From Paenibacillus pasadenensis DSM 19293 (GTDB taxonomy: Bacteria; Bacillota; Bacilli; Paenibacillales; Paenibacillaceae), in NCBI RefSeq assembly GCF_000422485.1, contig NZ_KE383852.1, positions 124,001-188,000 of the forward strand: 64,000 nucleotides of DNA. The letters run 5' to 3'. The position numbers and the translations under genes were made by a program. The notes under the pieces were generated by a model. That model was not told where the DNA came from, did no database searches, and worked only from the letters and a program-made list of their open reading frames with translations. Shown piece after piece: positions 1-7,107 of the stretch. Numbering within the stretch: the stretch's first letter is position 1; every line of letters starts with the position of its first letter.

Positions 1-30
1 GGCCACCGCGACTTTGATTGGGGTTGACAT
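1..30 (-). CDS. dapB: Dihydrodipicolinate reductase DapB, first ten codons (cut by window edge)
   Basis: Reading the minus strand from base 30 gives an ATG followed by codons for MSTPIKVAVA, which resembles the first beta strand of the Rossmann fold of 4-hydroxy-tetrahydrodipicolinate reductase (lysine and diaminopimelate synthesis). A GAGGTGATC ribosome site lies just before it. In B. subtilis dapB follows ypjD, the same order as here with a TPR gene between. Ten residues prove little; the call rests on synteny plus the IKVAVA pattern. Confidence 0.65.
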   Translation of the reverse strand, partial: MSTPIKVAVA

Positions 31-72
31 TGATGATCACCTCGGTTCAGAAATAAAAGGCGGCAGGGACGG

Positions 73-588
73 TCAATCCCTCCCTCGCCGCCTCAGCATC
101 CGCTTGAGCTGACGATTCAGCTGCCTCGCTTCCTCCATCGCCGGCTCCAGGCGGCAAGCCTCTGCCGCGAGCAGCCGCGCTTCCTGCAGCCGGCCGAGCT
201 GCATGCAGCAGACCGCGGCGAGATAGCAGGCCTCGGCCTGAAGCGGGTCGAGGATGCGGGCCTCCTGCAGGAACTCCATCGCTTCCGACGCGGAGCCCGA
301 CTCGGAAGCCAGCAGCAGCTTGGCGTCGGAGACGAGACGCCTCGCCTCGACGATGTCCAGGTGATAGCGGTACTCCTCGTGGCCCGGCTTCAGCTCGCAT
401 GCCTGGACCGCATGGTGGAGGGCAAGCTCCCACCGTCCGCTCCGAGCGCAGGAGACCGAGCACTTATAATGAAAGGAAGCGTTGCGAGGCTCCAGCTGGA
501 TGGCCTGCAGGAACCACTCGATCGCTCCATCGAAATCGCCGTTCAAGATGCATTCATACGCTTTTTTGATGCAGCCTTCCCCGTCCAT
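73..588 (-). CDS. Tetratricopeptide-repeat protein
   Basis: This 171-residue protein has the helix-turn-helix spacing of TPR units: two near the N-terminus (residues about 5-70, with NGDFDGAIEWFLQAIQLEP and a following A-L-H-H-A unit) and another pair near 100-160 (EARILDPLQAEACYLAAV). There is no signal peptide, so it is probably a cytoplasmic scaffold for protein contacts; the partner cannot be named. An AAGGAAGGTGG ribosome site precedes the ATG. It sits between ypjD and dapB, likely in one transcript, where B. subtilis has no such gene. The C-terminus is strongly basic (RQLKRMLRRRGRD). Confidence 0.8.
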   Translation of the reverse strand: MDGEGCIKKAYECILNGDFDGAIEWFLQAIQLEPRNASFHYKCSVSCARSGRWELALHHAVQACELKPGHEEYRYHLDIVEARRLVSDAKLLLASESGSASEAMEFLQEARILDPLQAEACYLAAVCCMQLGRLQEARLLAAEACRLEPAMEEARQLNRQLKRMLRRRGRD

Positions 589-639
589 CCGCCCACCTTC
601 CTTGCGCTAGGGTGATGGTAACAGCATATGCCCGGGGCG

Positions 640-978
640 TTATTGCGGTTCGCCGTTTTTGCGCGTCCAGCGGTCGGCGTCGCGCGTATTGAACTTGTGC
701 ATGACGGCGTCATGCGCCTTCGTCAGGTCGATGTCCAGCGAGTTGGCGAAGCAGTTCAGGATGAACAGGATGTCGCCCAGCTCCATTTCGATGGAGTTGT
801 CCGCCTCGTCCGGCTTCTTCGGCTTCTCGCCGTACGTATGGTTCACTTCGCGCGCCAGCTCGCCGACTTCCTCCGCCAGCCTGGCCACGAGCGACAGCGG
901 GCTGAAGTAGCCTTCCTTGAACTGGCCTATGTAACGGTCTACCTCGCGCTGGATTTCGGCGAGTGATTTTTCTTCCAT
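640..978 (-). CDS. ypjD: MazG-like nucleotide pyrophosphohydrolase YpjD
   Basis: This 112-residue single-domain MazG-type protein should hydrolyse nucleoside triphosphates to monophosphate and pyrophosphate, cleaning the nucleotide pool. The Mg-binding signature is visible as EEVGEL near residue 35 and ELGD near residue 66. Length matches B. subtilis YpjD, as does the position between ypjC and dapB. An AAGGGG ribosome site precedes the ATG. The gene is divergent from the YitT-type gene at 1100, with about 120 bases between. Confidence 0.88.
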   Translation of the reverse strand: MEEKSLAEIQREVDRYIGQFKEGYFSPLSLVARLAEEVGELAREVNHTYGEKPKKPDEADNSIEMELGDILFILNCFANSLDIDLTKAHDAVMHKFNTRDADRWTRKNGEPQ

Positions 979-1099
979 GCGACAGTCCCCTTTTGCAACG
1001 TATCTTTACCTATGTTATCCTAAAGCAGTTTTGAACACAATATAGGGAAGCCGCTGCCAGGCTGCCCGCTCAGACTGTGAAGCCAAGGAGAAAACCGTC

Positions 1100-1972
1100 A
1101 TGACCCATCTTGCTTACCGCTATCTGTACAAGTCCATCCTCCCCGTCCTGCTCGGAACGGCCATCTACGCCTTCGGCCTGCAGTATTTCCTGCTGCCCAA
1201 CCAGCTCATGGAAGGCGGCGTGACCGGCATCGCCGTCCTGCTCAACTATGCGTTCGGCTGGAAGCTGTCCATCACGACGCTGCTGCTCAACATCCCGCTC
1301 TTCTTCATCGGGCTGCGCATCCTCGGCCGGCTGCCGATGATCATGACGATCGTCGGCACGCTCAGCCTGTCCCTCTTCCTGTTCATTTTTGAAAGGGGAA
1401 TCGAAGCGGGCTGGATCGAGCCGTTCAACGCCGAGCATGACCTCATCCTCGCCGCGCTGTACGCGGGCGTGACGCTCGGAGGCGGCCTCGGCATCGTGTT
1501 CCGCTTCGGCGGCACGACCGGCGGCGTCGACATCGCCGCCCGCATCATCAACCGCGCCAAGGGCTGGAGCATGGGCCAGATCATCCTGTCGTTCGACGCG
1601 ATCATCATCGGCATCTCGCTCATGTACATTCCGAAGCAGAACGTGCTCTATACGCTTGTCGCCGTCTTCATCGCCTCCAAGCTCATCGACTTCATCCAGG
1701 AAGGCGCCTACGCCGCCAAGGCGTTCTCGATCATCAGCGAAAAGGGCGAGGAGATCGCCGAGCGCATCACCGTCGAGCTCGAGCGCGGAGTGACGCTCAT
1801 TCCCGCTGTCGGCGCCTACTCCAAGGTGCAGCGCAACATGATCTACTGCGTCGTATCCCGCAGCGAGATCCGCTCGCTGCGCTTGATCGTGAAGACGATC
1901 GATCCGCGCGCGTTCATCGTCATCAGCGACGTGCATGACGTTCTGGGCGAGGGCTTCAAGGAGGAGGCCTAA
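1100..1972 (+). CDS. ypjC: YitT/YpjC-family integral membrane protein
   Basis: The 290-residue protein has an N-terminal half of five or six hydrophobic segments (about residues 8-180) typical of the YitT membrane domain, and a soluble C-terminal DUF2179 domain of about 85 residues (ISEKGEEIAERI onward). Function in this family is poorly known; transport has been suggested. AAGGAG lies nine bases before the ATG. It is one of few plus-strand genes here, divergent from ypjD and convergent with ypjB, sharing the terminator at 2014-2054. Confidence 0.85.
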   Translation: MTHLAYRYLYKSILPVLLGTAIYAFGLQYFLLPNQLMEGGVTGIAVLLNYAFGWKLSITTLLLNIPLFFIGLRILGRLPMIMTIVGTLSLSLFLFIFERGIEAGWIEPFNAEHDLILAALYAGVTLGGGLGIVFRFGGTTGGVDIAARIINRAKGWSMGQIILSFDAIIIGISLMYIPKQNVLYTLVAVFIASKLIDFIQEGAYAAKAFSIISEKGEEIAERITVELERGVTLIPAVGAYSKVQRNMIYCVVSRSEIRSLRLIVKTIDPRAFIVISDVHDVLGEGFKEEA

Positions 1973-2013
1973 GCCTAAGCCGCCTCTTCCCTTCCCCTAG
2001 TTGCTCGAGCACA

Positions 2014-2054
2014 CGAAAAGCCCTTCCGTCTTTTTCTGACGAAAGGGCTTTTCG
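2014..2054. terminator. Bidirectional terminator between ypjC and ypjB
   Basis: Arms 2014-2030 and 2038-2054 are 17 bases long with one mismatch, around a 7-base loop. On the minus strand the mismatch becomes a G-U pair, so the hairpin is complete there. Both arms end in CTTTTCG, giving a short U-rich 3' side in either direction, as expected between two convergent genes. Confidence 0.85.
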
Positions 2055-2066
2055 ATGTTGGGCCTT

Positions 2067-2978
2067 CTACTTTCGGACGACTCCGTTGCGGCTCGGGCGC
2101 TCCGGACGCGCCGGGAGCACGATGACGCCATGTTGGCCTTGACGGTAGTTCGACCAGCCGACGTAGGTCAGCAAGGCGCAAATGAGCGGCACGATCGTAT
2201 AGATCAGCCAGCCTCCGCCCGAGCGCGGAGCCAGCGGAAGCGGGAGCGCGTCGGCCGGCAGGTCGCCGCCCCCGGCGAGGAACAGCCGATCCGCCGTGCC
2301 CGACAGCGACTCGAACGACTGCACGGCCAAGCCGGTCCGGGTCCCGTCCCGCGACGTCAGCAGCCGGGAGCTGTAGGCGATGCTGTCCCGCATCGCTTCG
2401 GCCATCTCCTTGTCCCGCATGAGCAGCGCGGAAGGCTCGATCAGCTCCCAATGCTGCCGCAGCGTCCGCATCCGCGCCTCTGCCGTGCCGGTCTCGGACG
2501 CGCCCGACGTCGTCCAGGCGATGACGAGCTGCCGGGCGTCCTCCTTGAGGATCGGACGGTACTGCAGCCAAAGGGCGTCGTCGCCTCCGGCCAGGCTGTC
2601 CGCAGCCAGGCGGAGCTTGGAGGCCGCCGCCAGCAGCCCGTCCGCATCCGACTGCCGGCTCGCCGCGACCTCCGCCTCGCGGAAAGCTTCATCGACCGCG
2701 ATCCATCCGAGCTCGCCGCCGCTCCGACGCAGCACGCTGTCGCCGGCTGTCGCCGCCGCATCCCGCAGGGTATAAAAAATGCCGTTGCGGTCCGCAGCCA
2801 TGACCGATTCATAGAATCGGTCGGCTGCCGCCTGGAACCTCTCCTGCTTGGCGCGAAGGCGCAGGTCGTCCTCGCTTGCGGTTGAAGCACGGCTCGCCGC
2901 GGCCGCCAGCGCGGCGCCGTGCAGCAGAAGGGCAGCCGCCAAGCCCGCTGCTATGGCTGCCCACCATCGTCTTGACAT
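2067..2978 (-). CDS. ypjB: Sporulation protein YpjB
   Basis: The 303-residue protein has an N-terminal signal peptide or anchor (residues about 5-28, Ala/Leu rich after MSRRWW), a long helical extracytoplasmic part, and a C-terminal membrane segment near 255-277 (LIYTIVPLICALLTYVGW) followed by a basic tail. This is the YpjB layout; B. subtilis ypjB is expressed in the mother cell under sigma E but its role is unclear. GGAGGG precedes the ATG. It lies between ypjA and ypjC as in B. subtilis. A sigma-E-like promoter is seen at 3002-3030. Confidence 0.82.
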   Translation of the reverse strand: MSRRWWAAIAAGLAAALLLHGAALAAAASRASTASEDDLRLRAKQERFQAAADRFYESVMAADRNGIFYTLRDAAATAGDSVLRRSGGELGWIAVDEAFREAEVAASRQSDADGLLAAASKLRLAADSLAGGDDALWLQYRPILKEDARQLVIAWTTSGASETGTAEARMRTLRQHWELIEPSALLMRDKEMAEAMRDSIAYSSRLLTSRDGTRTGLAVQSFESLSGTADRLFLAGGGDLPADALPLPLAPRSGGGWLIYTIVPLICALLTYVGWSNYRQGQHGVIVLPARPERPSRNGVVRK

Positions 2979-3001
2979 GCTTATCCCTCCCTGTCTGTCC
3001 T

Positions 3002-3030
3002 ACTTTATGCAGGGACAGGCAGGTTTATGA
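3002..3030 (-). promoter_or_regulatory. Candidate sigma-E-type promoter of ypjB
   Basis: On the minus strand TCATAAAC (3023-3030) and CATAAAGT (3002-3009) are 13 bases apart, resembling the sigma-E pattern of an ATA-containing -35 and a CATAnnnT -10. Transcription would start about 15-20 bases before the ypjB ATG. The match is partial, so this is a suggestion supported by the known sigma-E dependence of ypjB in B. subtilis. Confidence 0.4.
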
Positions 3031-3089
3031 TGGCGGATCCACGCACCTCGAATCGGATCAGCGGCCGCGCCGGCAAGCCCTAGCCCCGG

Positions 3090-3737
3090 TCAGCGGCCGC
3101 GCCCGTCACGCCCCCTCCGCAGCAGCGCCAGTCCGAGCATCGTGACGAGGAAGCTGAACACGGTCAGCCCGACCGTAAAGGTCCGCACCTCGGGCACATA
3201 GTCGTACAGCGGCCCCGGCAAATAAGGGAAGATGCCGAAGGTGTAGTCATTGTAGTCATTCAGCAGCAGCCAGCCGAGCGCGAACGCCGCGGCAGCTCTG
3301 CGGAACCGGAAGAACGGCAGATAAAGCAGCGCTTCCACCGCCATCCCGAGATGCGAAGCCATCAGCATGTAATGCTGCGGCTCCAGCGGCTCCCCTTGGG
3401 AGGCGCCGGCCACGATCATCGAGACCGCCCAGATGCCGTACTTGATCGAGGTGACGACGCCAAGCGCCTCGATCGCCGAGCGCAGCAGCCGCGCTCCCCG
3501 TCCAGGCGATGCGGGCGGAAACAGCAGGTAGAGCAGCGCCAGCGTAAAGAAGAGGCTGGCGGTAGGACTGTCGGGCACGAAGACGATTTGCCACCAGGGG
3601 TGTCCGTTGCGGACGGTCTGCTCGAGCTGATGAGCATACCAATAGTAGCCGTAGACAGTCCCAAGCGCGTTGACGATGAACAGCGTCCACAGGAACGGCC
3701 GATACAGCAGCAGGCTGCGATCCAGCTTGATTCCCAT
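3090..3737 (-). CDS. ypjA: DUF1405 membrane protein YpjA
   Basis: This 215-residue protein has about six hydrophobic helices (residues about 12-30, 50-68, 80-100, 120-145, 150-165, 190-210) and the YpjA features near the N-terminus (L-F-I-V-N-A-L-G-T-V-Y-G-Y-Y-W-Y). Function is unknown in the family. It lies between qcrC and ypjB as in B. subtilis. A terminator separates it from qcrC, so it is probably transcribed separately. The start follows a GGAGGAACC ribosome site. Confidence 0.82.
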   Translation of the reverse strand: MGIKLDRSLLLYRPFLWTLFIVNALGTVYGYYWYAHQLEQTVRNGHPWWQIVFVPDSPTASLFFTLALLYLLFPPASPGRGARLLRSAIEALGVVTSIKYGIWAVSMIVAGASQGEPLEPQHYMLMASHLGMAVEALLYLPFFRFRRAAAAFALGWLLLNDYNDYTFGIFPYLPGPLYDYVPEVRTFTVGLTVFSFLVTMLGLALLRRGRDGRGR

Positions 3738-3772
3738 CGTTGGTTCCTCCTTTGATGCCGGAATCGGTACAG

Positions 3773-3805
3773 AAAAGACCTGACTGCCGAAGGACAGTCA
3801 GGTCT
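3773..3805 (-). terminator. Terminator after qcrC
   Basis: The stem AGACCTGACTG pairs perfectly with its complement (3776-3786 with 3795-3805) around an 8-base loop, followed on the minus strand by TTTTCTG. It closes the qcrABC transcript. The U tract is short, so some readthrough into ypjA is possible. Confidence 0.75.
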
Positions 3806-3821
3806 CTCGCTCTGCCGAGAC

Positions 3822-4700
3822 TTACTCGCCGGCAGCCTTTTGCTTCGCCAGCCAGTCGGCCAGCGTGTTGATTTCTTCGGAGGAGAGCTGTTCGCCGAAC
3901 GCCGGCATCGCGCCTTTGCCGTTCGTGACGATGTCAGCCAGCTCTTCCTTCGTCAGCAGGTCGCCGACGCCATGCAGCGATGGAATCTTCGCTCCGGCTT
4001 GGCCTTTGAGGTCCGTGCCGTGGCATTGGAGGCAGCCGGCCTTTTCCATGATCGCCTTGACGTCCGCGTTGTCCGCGTCGACCAGAGCGACCTCCTCGAC
4101 CGGCTTCGTCGCCGAAGGCGGCTCCTTGCCGGACATGGCCGCTTCGCGCGCCTCTTCCTCGCGGGTGATATGCTCCGGCACCGTGCCGGTGACTTCAAGC
4201 TCATGCTGGTAGAAGTCCCAGCTCACCTTGGTGAGATAGAAGCAGGCGACGAGCGAGAGCAGCATGAGCGCGCTCGCGATCGGACGGCGGTAGAAGCGGC
4301 GCTCCTTGCCGGTGTCCAGGAACGGAGCCAGCATCAGCGAGCCGAACGCGACGCCGGGAATGCCGACAACGCCCCAAGCGACATAATCGCCGGACACCCA
4401 AGGATACTTGAGCAGCTGGTACAGGAACAGGAAGTACCAGTCCGGAATCGGAATGAACGCCGAGTTGGTCGGGTCCGCCGGATAGCCGAGCGGAGCCGGG
4501 TGGGCGATCGTCAGGACGAGGAATCCGACCAGGACGACGCAGCCGACCATCCATTCCTTGAGCAGGAAGTTCGGGATGAATGCTTCCGAACGGCCGGGGA
4601 AGGAAGTATAGTCCGGCGGCACCGCCACTACTCCGGAAGGCTTGCGCACCCGGGAGTCGCCGACATAAACGACCTTTTCGTCTTTGTTGCCGTGAGCCAT
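3822..4700 (-). CDS. qcrC: Menaquinol:cytochrome c reductase, cytochrome b/c subunit QcrC
   Basis: The 292-residue protein fuses a subunit-IV-like membrane part (three or four helices between residues about 45 and 165, including PIPDWYFLFLYQLLKYP) to a C-terminal cytochrome c domain. The covalent heme site CLQCH is near residue 222 and a likely Met ligand lies in GAMPAF. This fused b/c subunit is typical of Gram-positive bc complexes that oxidise menaquinol and pass electrons to cytochrome c. Last gene of qcrA-qcrB-qcrC. Heme attachment would depend on the ResABC proteins encoded at the other end of the window. Confidence 0.95.
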   Translation of the reverse strand: MAHGNKDEKVVYVGDSRVRKPSGVVAVPPDYTSFPGRSEAFIPNFLLKEWMVGCVVLVGFLVLTIAHPAPLGYPADPTNSAFIPIPDWYFLFLYQLLKYPWVSGDYVAWGVVGIPGVAFGSLMLAPFLDTGKERRFYRRPIASALMLLSLVACFYLTKVSWDFYQHELEVTGTVPEHITREEEAREAAMSGKEPPSATKPVEEVALVDADNADVKAIMEKAGCLQCHGTDLKGQAGAKIPSLHGVGDLLTKEELADIVTNGKGAMPAFGEQLSSEEINTLADWLAKQKAAGE

Positions 4701-4718
4701 TTAGGTCCCTCCTCTCGG

Positions 4719-5390
4719 TTATAGAGGACCCGCGATGCCTTGCTTGCGGATCATCAGGAAGTGCGCGGCCAGCAGAGCCAGCAGGGCGCCGGGCAGGAAG
4801 AACACGTGGATCGCGAAGAAGCGGGTCAGCGTCGTCGCGCCTACGATCTCGCCGCCTTGCAGGAAGATCTTGATATACTCCCCGATGTAAGGCACGGAGT
4901 CCGCGATCTGGATGCCGACCTTGGTGGCGAAGTATGCCTTGTTGTCCCACGGCAGCAGGTAGCCCGTGAAGCCGAGGCCGAGCATGATGAAGAAGATCAG
5001 CACGCCTACGACCCAGTTCATCTCGCGAGGCGCCTTGTAGGAGCCCGTGAAGAAGACGCGCAGCGTATGTAGGAACATCATGACGATGACGAGGCTCGCG
5101 CCCCAGTGGTGCATGCCGCGTACGATGGAGCCGAACGGCACCTTGTGCTGCAGGTAGTCGACGCTGGCATAAGCATTGATGATGTCCGGCACATAATACA
5201 TCGTCAAGAACATGCCGGAAAGGATCTGGATGACCGTGATGAAGAACGTCAGTCCCCCGAAGCAATAGACGAAAGCGGAAAAGTGATGGGCCGGGTTGAC
5301 ATGCTCCGGCACTTCATGGTCCGCTACATCCCGCCACAGCGGCGTTACGTCAAGACGCTCGTCGATCCAGTTGTATACGCTTTTAAACAT
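4719..5390 (-). CDS. qcrB: Menaquinol:cytochrome c reductase, cytochrome b6 subunit QcrB
   Basis: The 223-residue protein is a cytochrome b6 with four transmembrane helices and paired heme-ligand histidines (around HHFSAF and HHWGAS for the first members, FLHTLR and AAHFLM for the second). It starts MFKSVYNWIDERLDV, as in other Bacillales QcrB. It carries the two b hemes and, with QcrC, forms the quinol sites in the membrane. It follows qcrA closely, within one operon. Confidence 0.95.
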   Translation of the reverse strand: MFKSVYNWIDERLDVTPLWRDVADHEVPEHVNPAHHFSAFVYCFGGLTFFITVIQILSGMFLTMYYVPDIINAYASVDYLQHKVPFGSIVRGMHHWGASLVIVMMFLHTLRVFFTGSYKAPREMNWVVGVLIFFIMLGLGFTGYLLPWDNKAYFATKVGIQIADSVPYIGEYIKIFLQGGEIVGATTLTRFFAIHVFFLPGALLALLAAHFLMIRKQGIAGPL

Positions 5391-5408
5391 CGGAACTAAC
5401 GCCTCCCA

Positions 5409-5942
5409 TTAAACCCGCGTGTTGGGGATGATATCGCCCAAGTAGACGAAACCGTTCTCGACCTTGACCTGGTACTCGTCAAGCGGAGCCGGCGCCACGC
5501 TCAGGTTTTTGCCATCTACCGTGTAATGCGCGCCGTGGCAAGGACACACATATTGATTAGCAGTCGTCGTGTTCCAGCCGATCGTGCAGCCGAGATGCTT
5601 GCACACCGGCGAAAGGGCGAAGATCTTGCCTTTGTCGTCCTTCATGATCCAGGCCGCCTGCTCGGGATCGCTTACATACCAAGCATCCACCTGATGGATC
5701 TTGAACTTGAATTCGGTCGGCTCGCCGACCTTCACCTTGCTCTCTTCCACGACCTTCACGAAACTGCCGCCCGCGCGCTTCTCCAAGAGGGGATCAACGG
5801 CGAACCGGATCATCGGCAGCACGGCGCCGCCTGCCATGAATGCAGTTGCTCCTCCGAGGGTGTACGCGAGAAACTGCCTGCGGGACATTTCCTTGCGTTT
5901 TACGGGAGTATGCGCGGTCTCCTGATACTCGTGATTACTCAT
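5409..5942 (-). CDS. qcrA: Rieske iron-sulfur subunit of the menaquinol:cytochrome c reductase, QcrA
   Basis: The frame is open 26 codons further upstream, but AAAGGGGG sits eight bases before the ATG at 5942, giving MSNHEYQETAH and a 177-residue protein. A twin-arginine motif (SRRQFL, residues about 20-25) followed by a hydrophobic stretch indicates Tat export with a retained anchor, as known for B. subtilis QcrA. The Rieske [2Fe-2S] ligands are in CKHLGC and CPCHGAHY. It is the first gene of the operon; a promoter is visible at 6016-6044 with a possible ResD box upstream. Confidence 0.95.
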   Translation of the reverse strand: MSNHEYQETAHTPVKRKEMSRRQFLAYTLGGATAFMAGGAVLPMIRFAVDPLLEKRAGGSFVKVVEESKVKVGEPTEFKFKIHQVDAWYVSDPEQAAWIMKDDKGKIFALSPVCKHLGCTIGWNTTTANQYVCPCHGAHYTVDGKNLSVAPAPLDEYQVKVENGFVYLGDIIPNTRV

Positions 5943-6015
5943 CTGTTCAACCCCCTTTGCAACCATTTCGGATGCCTTGTCCGCCAGACATTCCGTGTCG
6001 AACCAAGCAATTCCT

Positions 6016-6044
6016 ATCATACGTCAGTCATATAGGAGCGTCAA
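6016..6044 (-). promoter_or_regulatory. Promoter of qcrABC
   Basis: TTGACG (6039-6044) and TATGAT (6016-6021) are 17 bases apart on the minus strand, a good sigma-A promoter. Transcription would start near 6009, giving a leader of about 65 bases. Confidence 0.7.
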
Positions 6045-6093
6045 GAATTTGGAAGTTCAATGTTCAAAAATCGCTCCCATGTTTGTTGCTAAT

Positions 6094-6107
6094 TTGTCAC
6101 AATTGTC
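6094..6107 (-). promoter_or_regulatory. Candidate ResD (or Fnr/Rex-type) box upstream of qcrA
   Basis: TTGTGACAA is a nine-base dyad at 6094-6102 (minus-strand reading), about 85-95 bases upstream of the predicted qcrA start, and overlaps a second GACAA copy to 6107. B. subtilis ResD prefers TTTGTGAAT-like sites, and its petCBD (qcrABC) operon depends on ResDE. The match is partial. Confidence 0.35.
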
Positions 6108-6207
6108 CCTGCTTTCGACACGCGCAGTTAACAATCATTCCCTGAGACATGGTTTCCCCCAAAAGGGCCGTCTCTATACGCGGCCGAAGCATCGCATCCG
6201 CTTCCGT

Positions 6208-6612
6208 TCAGGCGTTCCAGAGCCGGCGGATCTCGCCGCGGATCCGCTCCGCGTCCGGCAGCGTGCCGTCCTCTCCCGGACCGATCGTCAGATCGGCCTC
6301 GGCCAGCCCGTCCAGCCGCAGCGCGGCCGAAGCGGCGACTACGTAGCGGAAGCCCGCCTTCTTCAAGTTCGCGACGAGCGGACCGAGCGCCGCAGCCGTC
6401 TCCTCGCTTCCGTACTGAACGGCCGGATAGGCGATGATCCGCCCTCGGAACGGAACCTCGACCGCATCCATCACGTCGCGCAGCTTTTCAAGCGCGGCCG
6501 CAGCCTGCCACGGATTCTCGGCTCCGCTCAGCCCCGTAACCGGCAGCAGGCAAGTATCGACGAACGGCTGCAGCTCGGGCCAGCGCGACTCCTCGATTTC
6601 GCTGAATTTCAT
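6208..6612 (-). CDS. ypiF: DUF2487 family protein YpiF
   Basis: The 134-residue soluble protein belongs to the small YpiF/DUF2487 family found just upstream of qcrA in Bacillales. It opens MKFSEIEESRWPELQPFVDTC and has no recognisable catalytic motif or membrane segment. Function unknown; the fixed place before the bc complex genes suggests a link but proves none. A GGAGGTGCG-like ribosome site precedes the ATG. A weak GGCCG/CGGCC hairpin with CTTTT follows near 6155-6185. Confidence 0.8.
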   Translation of the reverse strand: MKFSEIEESRWPELQPFVDTCLLPVTGLSGAENPWQAAAALEKLRDVMDAVEVPFRGRIIAYPAVQYGSEETAAALGPLVANLKKAGFRYVVAASAALRLDGLAEADLTIGPGEDGTLPDAERIRGEIRRLWNA

Positions 6613-6678
6613 CTCGCACCTCCTTTAGCGCCATAACCTTTACTATGGTACCTTTTAGCGGCACGTTTGCCAAGCACG

Positions 6679-6716
6679 AACCCCCCGCCGGTCCGGCGTG
6701 CCGGATCGGCGGGGGG
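6679..6716 (-). terminator. Strong GC hairpin after the IDEAL-domain gene
   Basis: The segment forms a long GC-rich stem (CCCCCCGCCG with CGGCGGGGGG, extended by TCCGG/CCGGA) just after the stop at 6737. The minus-strand 3' side has no clear U run, so it may act as an mRNA-protecting hairpin or a weak terminator. Confidence 0.5.
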
Positions 6717-6736
6717 CATGGGATGCGCCGACATCG

Positions 6737-6919
6737 TCAGCGCTGCAGCGTATTCCATTGGGCGGCCAGCTTCTCGAAGCCTTCCTTGTCGCCGGATTCC
6801 AAAGCGTCGTCGATCGCCGCATAGATCTTTTCCTTCCGGAACCGGATCAGAGCTTCATCGAGAAGCATTTCCGCGGCCAGTCCGAGCATGACCTCGTAAT
6901 TCGCCTTCATTTTGTCCAT
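6737..6919 (-). CDS. Small IDEAL-domain protein
   Basis: GGAGG lies eight bases before the ATG at 6919, giving 60 residues (MDKMKANYEVMLGL...). Most of the protein is one IDEAL domain: a helical L-L-D-E-A-L core, then Y-A-A-I-D-D-A-L-E-S-G-D-K-E-G-F. In B. subtilis the IDEAL domain at this locus is the C-terminal part of YpiB, fused to a UPF0302 domain; here it stands alone. Role unknown, probably protein binding. An ATG nine codons upstream is less likely because it would begin beyond the ribosome site. Confidence 0.8.
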   Translation of the reverse strand: MDKMKANYEVMLGLAAEMLLDEALIRFRKEKIYAAIDDALESGDKEGFEKLAAQWNTLQR

Positions 6920-7107
6920 GGGATGCACCTCCGCTAATTTGTGCACCTATACCTTCCTCGCTGCAGTTTGTGCCGGTAGTGCCGCCAGGTATAGAATCGA
7001 CGCCAACCTATCGCCGCGATCTCAATCTATTGTATTCGCCCTAGCGGCAGCCGGGAGAGGCTGCTGACCCGCCAGCTAGAATAATATGCTCCTGCCTGCC
7101 GCCCGCG

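Noticed and set aside
5943-6020. 26-codon N-terminal extension of qcrA
   Set aside because: It lies over the promoter and start region, and the Shine-Dalgarno site fits only the ATG at 5942, which gives the known Rieske N-terminus.
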